A stretch of 7,322 nucleotides of DNA. Source: Acidobacteriota bacterium (GTDB taxonomy: Bacteria; Acidobacteriota; Blastocatellia; Pyrinomonadales; Pyrinomonadaceae). Numbering within the stretch: position 1 is the stretch's first letter; every line of letters begins with the position of its first letter. Below, in pieces: positions 4,624 to 7,322 of this stretch. The stretch is taken from positions 1 through 7,322 of the forward strand of contig QHXE01000317.1 of assembly GCA_003222835.1 (NCBI GenBank), given 5' to 3'. The notes beneath the pieces were generated by a model, which saw only the letters and a program-made list of their open reading frames with translations, made no database searches and was not told where the DNA came from. A program made the translations under genes and the position numbers.

Positions 4624-5178
4624 TTGGCAAAAGTAATCGTCGGGATGACCATCTCGCTTGACGGGTTTGTAGCCGACCAAAACGGCAACGCAGGTCGCCT
4701 CTATCCCGACTTGGCGGCGCTCAGACACACCGCTTACATGAAGGACGCTATCGAGCAGACTGGTGCAGTCCTCATGGGGAGAAGGACGTTCGAGATGGGG
4801 GACCCCGACTCGTACGTCGGCAACTACGAATTCCAAGTGCCGATTTTCGTACTGACCCATCACCCGCCGAGCGTTTCACCGAAACAAGACGAGCACCTGA
4901 CCTTCACGTTCGTAACCGACGGTTTGGAATCAGCAATCGCCCAAGCAAAAGCTGCCGCCCGCGATAAGGCAGTTCAGGTGGTCGGCGGCGTCAGCATAGC
5001 CCAACAGCTCTTGGATGCGGGACTCGTCGACGAGCTTCATGTTGATATCATGCCGGTATTTTTAGGCATCGGTCTCCGGTCGTTTGAAAGCTCCAGCCTT
5101 GAGCGCGTCCGGCTCGAGAAAATCAACGTGCAGGAAGTCGGCGCGAGAACAAGCCTCAGATTCCGCATGCAGCAGTAG
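4624..5178 (+). CDS. Dihydrofolate reductase family protein (RibD C-terminal domain)
   Basis: A 184-aa cytosolic protein of the RibD-C/DHFR-like fold, probably an NADPH-dependent reductase of unknown substrate. Family motifs in order: KVIVGMTISLDGFVA (3-17, first strand and active-site loop); GAVLMGRRTFEMG (47-59, cofactor-binding segment); VPIFVLTHH (72-80); VQVVGGVSIAQQLLDAGLVDEL (117-138, glycine-rich NADPH loop); and LHVDIMPVFLGIGLRSF (138-154). Length is normal for stand-alone members such as YyaP/YwjB-type proteins. Initiation is at TTG. It converges on the TPR gene and looks single-cistronic. It is not the folate DHFR of biosynthesis, and no riboflavin gene is nearby. Family call is firm; substrate unknown. 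Confidence 0.9.
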   Translation: MAKVIVGMTISLDGFVADQNGNAGRLYPDLAALRHTAYMKDAIEQTGAVLMGRRTFEMGDPDSYVGNYEFQVPIFVLTHHPPSVSPKQDEHLTFTFVTDGLESAIAQAKAAARDKAVQVVGGVSIAQQLLDAGLVDELHVDIMPVFLGIGLRSFESSSLERVRLEKINVQEVGARTSLRFRMQQ

Positions 5179-5561
5179 TCGACCTTCTGGGCTGACTTCA
5201 AGGAATGCAAGCGCTCGGTTTATCGAACAAGATCGCCACTCAACGGGAGTCAATAAACTCCTCGTGCTCACTTGTGTAAGTGAGGCCTGACAACAGTTGC
5301 CCCAAACGGGACGGGTAGCAGCATAATGTCGCGGAGCAGCTGCCGCAGCTTATGAACTTCGACTTGGAAGAACCGATCATTTGGTCATTACCTAGCCATG
5401 TCGCGTCGGGTTTAGTTTTAGTGTTGAATTCTCCCGCGAAGCAGAGGCGGCGGGCGACACCGGCTGCTAACCCGCATCAACTGTGGAGAGCGTAGTACGC
5501 GGGCATCTTGAAAACAAAGGAACGAGCCTACAGCGGCTCTAGGCCGGGGAGCATAGCGGAG
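5179..5561. other. Convergent intergenic region
   Basis: 383 bases between the ends of the DHFR-family gene and the TPR gene. I see two hairpins (5267-5284 and 5548-5583) and no convincing gene. An unsupported 47-codon open frame (5352-5495, MNFDLEEPIIWSLPSH) has no ribosome binding site. The rest is unassigned and could be decayed sequence. Confidence 0.5.
5267..5284. terminator. Short perfect hairpin downstream of the DHFR-family gene
   Basis: CTCACTT and AAGTGAG form seven pairs round a GTGT loop, about 90 bases after the stop codon. No T-run follows, so intrinsic termination is uncertain. Confidence 0.3.
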
Positions 5562-5583
5562 TCACTGTTCACGACTCTGCTCC
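5548..5583. terminator. Two-part hairpin over the end of the TPR gene
   Basis: GGAGCA pairs with TGCTCC on the outside and GAGTC with GACTC inside, with a five-base one-sided bulge. The inner loop contains the TGA stop of the TPR gene. No T-run is present on either side. It is a weak terminator candidate or may be chance. Confidence 0.25.
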
Positions 5584-7067
5584 TCAACCAATTTGTATCG
5601 GTTACGCTGGCCTTCTTCTCTGGCCGCTTGTTCGCGAAGCTTAGCGAGCCGCTTCAGCAACTCCGGAATCTCCTCATTCTTGCCCACTTTACGCAGCGCC
5701 TGAATCAAGTGGTACATCGCCGCTTGGTTTTTTGGGTCATCGGTCAAAGCCTTCCTGCACTGTTCGATTGCATCGTTATACTGACCCAATTGCAGGTCCA
5801 GTTTGGCCAGCACACCTCGCGCCTCCGCGAGTTTTGGGTTCAAAGCCACAGCTCTCTTGGCTGACCGCATGGCCAGTTGGAATTCCGGCGAACCTGGACG
5901 TGCTCCTTTCTGCAGGAGAAGGTCGGCCTGCAAGTAAAGCAGCAGAGGATCAGCGGACTTGCGCTTCAACTTGGATTGAACCCTGGTCAGGGCACGATCG
6001 AAATCACTCTCCTGCGCGGCCGCTACGGCCAAGGCTGCTGAACTGAGAGACTGGCGCGGATCCAGCTCGTAGGCCTTGTCGAAGTCGGCTTCGGCTTTGT
6101 CGTATTGGCCCAACTGAACGTACAAGACACCGCGTGCCAGATATAAAGGCGCAGCATTCGGCTGCAGATCGATGCCGTCGCTGACAGCGTTTACACCCAC
6201 CTGGAATGAATTGTGCGCGTAACAAAGGTGTGCAAAATCCAGATAGAGATTCACGTTATTAGGATCGGCCACAATTGCTTTTTGCAGCGTGGTAACCGCT
6301 TGGGCAGTATCGTCGGCATCTTCATAAGCAGAGGCAGCCAGATCCAGGGTCGCAGCGTCGCCCGGGTTGAGCAGCTGTCGGAGCGTGACCAGCGCCTCTT
6401 TCGGCTCGTGCGCCATCAGTTGGACGGCTGCGAGCAGGCGACGCTCCTCCGTATCGTTCGGCCGTAGGGCAAGAGCCTGCTGAAAAACGGCGACGGCACG
6501 ACCCAGTTGTTTGAGCCTAACCAGGCAGATGCCGTACGCATGCAGTGCTGACAATTGTGAGTCAAGCAACCTGCCCACCTTCTGGAAATGCACGACGGCA
6601 GCCCCGCAGTCTCCCCGACGATACTCCAGGACAGCTAACATCGCCTGGCCAGTGCGGTCTTCGGGGCGCAACCGCAGCACGTGCTGGATCAGTGGAATGG
6701 CAGCGGCGTTGCCGGCGTCATATTCGATCTGGGCAGCGCCTTGCAAAGCAGGCAGATATTCGGGAGAAATTTGCAGTGCCTGGTGGAAGGACACCAGGGC
6801 TTCTTTGCTTTTGTGTTCGGCCGCATAAGCCGCACCTTGCATCGCCCATAGCTGCGAGTCATTGGGCGATTCCTGAAGCGCCGAATCGAGCAAGGCGAGC
6901 GCTCTGCCGAATTGGTGGTTCTCGAGCGCCGCCGCGATTGCGCCAACGCGGTTTTCGGAGGCTTGCGCAGATACGCGCAACGGAAGACCGGAGAGAAGGG
7001 CCACGGTCGCGAGAAGTCCGGCTAGAGCCTTGGCGAAAGACATCCGGATCCTCAGTACAGCAGTCAT
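5562..7067 (-). CDS. Exported tetratricopeptide-repeat protein
   Basis: A protein of up to 501 aa built from TPR helices, a protein-protein interaction scaffold. The N-terminus has a signal peptide: basic residues, AKALAGLLATVALLSGLPL, then a likely cut after VSAQA (about 32-36), so it is periplasmic or secreted. Recognisable TPR units include residues about 73-106, 174-207, 240-270, 307-337 (YLARGVLYVQLGQYDKAEAD) and 413-446 (LDLQLGQYNDAIEQCRKAL). The tail (461-501) is charged and probably helical. Two starts are possible. Met9 (7043) has GAGG six bases upstream and gives a standard signal peptide; Met1 (7067) has only a weak AGG-type site. It lies 154 bases downstream of a TonB-receptor-like gene on the same strand, a pairing often seen in Acidobacteriota. 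A role in handling outer-membrane cargo is inferred only from that pairing. Confidence 0.88.
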   Translation of the reverse strand: MTAVLRIRMSFAKALAGLLATVALLSGLPLRVSAQASENRVGAIAAALENHQFGRALALLDSALQESPNDSQLWAMQGAAYAAEHKSKEALVSFHQALQISPEYLPALQGAAQIEYDAGNAAAIPLIQHVLRLRPEDRTGQAMLAVLEYRRGDCGAAVVHFQKVGRLLDSQLSALHAYGICLVRLKQLGRAVAVFQQALALRPNDTEERRLLAAVQLMAHEPKEALVTLRQLLNPGDAATLDLAASAYEDADDTAQAVTTLQKAIVADPNNVNLYLDFAHLCYAHNSFQVGVNAVSDGIDLQPNAAPLYLARGVLYVQLGQYDKAEADFDKAYELDPRQSLSSAALAVAAAQESDFDRALTRVQSKLKRKSADPLLLYLQADLLLQKGARPGSPEFQLAMRSAKRAVALNPKLAEARGVLAKLDLQLGQYNDAIEQCRKALTDDPKNQAAMYHLIQALRKVGKNEEIPELLKRLAKLREQAAREEGQRNRYKLVEEQSREQ

Positions 7068-7221
7068 AACCTAACCTACGCCGAGATCGTGGACTAGAAA
7101 ATTTGCCCCTGGGGTCGGGTCCGTCAACTGCATTCAATCGGTGGCCTTGCCCCCGAAAGAAGGATCCCCGGCGCCCTCCTCAGAGCGTCGAGGCTGCGTG
7201 GCTGTCGCGATCACACCCGGG
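7068..7221. other. Spacer between receptor and TPR genes
   Basis: 154 bases with no gene and no convincing terminator. The two minus-strand genes may be co-transcribed or the TPR gene may have its own promoter; neither can be decided from the sequence. Confidence 0.35.
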
Positions 7222-7322
7222 TCAGAATGTGATCCTGCCTCCGATCTGCCAATTGCGTGGAAGTTGTTGGGCAGTGGCCTTGCCAAACGATCCATCGGCC
7301 AAATTAGTGTCGAAGCTTGTGA
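7222..7322 (-). CDS. C-terminal end of a probable TonB-dependent outer-membrane receptor (partial)
   Basis: Only the last 32 codons and stop are in the window. The translation begins TSFDTNLADGSFGK and ends LPRNWQIGGRITF, then TGA at 7224-7222. The pattern PR-x-x-Q-hydrophobic-G-x-R-hydrophobic-x-F at the very end, with terminal Phe, is the closing strand of outer-membrane beta barrels. The form P-R-N-W-Q-I-G-G-R is typical of carboxypeptidase-regulatory/TonB receptors of Acidobacteriota. The neighbouring exported TPR gene on the same strand fits. The assignment rests on one beta strand and may change when the rest of the gene is seen. Confidence 0.6.
   Translation of the reverse strand, partial: TSFDTNLADGSFGKATAQQLPRNWQIGGRITF

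Noticed and set aside
5352..5495. 47-codon open frame MNFDLEEPIIWS
   Set aside because: No ribosome binding site, no recognisable family, and composition changes midway. Not enough to call a gene.
5508..5864. Small plus-strand gene at the end of the TPR gene
   Set aside because: It is antisense to the TPR repeats with no good ribosome binding site and no recognisable domain.

Overview
Overall: the window is a bacterial accessory region built around a damaged group II intron. A small serine-recombinase element sits inside the intron, and ordinary chromosomal genes lie to the right. Base composition is moderately GC-rich. A DUF6632-like membrane protein, an exported TPR protein beside a TonB-receptor-like C-terminus, and a dihydrofolate-reductase-family protein together suggest a soil Acidobacteriota. 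That assignment is inferred from gene style; there is no rRNA or other marker in the window.

Layout, left to right. (1) 137-340: frameshifted remnant of a group II intron reverse transcriptase (RT), ending in the conserved GTPQGSP motif. (2) 341-2516: a 2,176-bp element bounded by perfect 27-bp terminal inverted repeats. It carries a compact minus-strand operon: a helix-turn-helix plus ribbon-helix-helix regulator, a 97-aa small protein, and a large serine recombinase whose reading frame runs out through the left repeat into the target. (3) 2517-3532: the C-terminal half of a group II intron protein (RT catalytic YADD, maturase domain, HNH domain), followed by intron domains V and VI. (4) 3421-3974: a perfect 277-bp tandem duplication that copies the protein's C-terminus, domains V/VI and the start of the 3' flank. 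(5) 3991-4380: a DUF6632-like membrane protein. (6) 4624-5178: a RibD-C/DHFR-family protein. (7) 5562-7067 on the minus strand: an exported TPR protein, downstream of the last 32 codons of a probable TonB-dependent outer-membrane receptor (7222-7322).

How it fits together: the recombinase element interrupts an RT coding sequence at the QG-motif codons. Removing 341-2516 exactly restores an in-frame QGSPSSPALSN junction with the spacing seen in intact RTs. However, the left and right RT halves belong to two different intron-protein subfamilies. The element therefore appears to sit at a recombination junction between two introns, each cut at the homologous codon. The regulator's promoter overlaps paired ACATaaATGT-type repeats, which suggests autoregulation of recombinase expression. 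The tandem copy of domains V/VI gives the intron two possible 3' ends. The right-hand third looks like ordinary chromosome, apart from a strong hairpin and an unexplained stretch before the DHFR-family gene.
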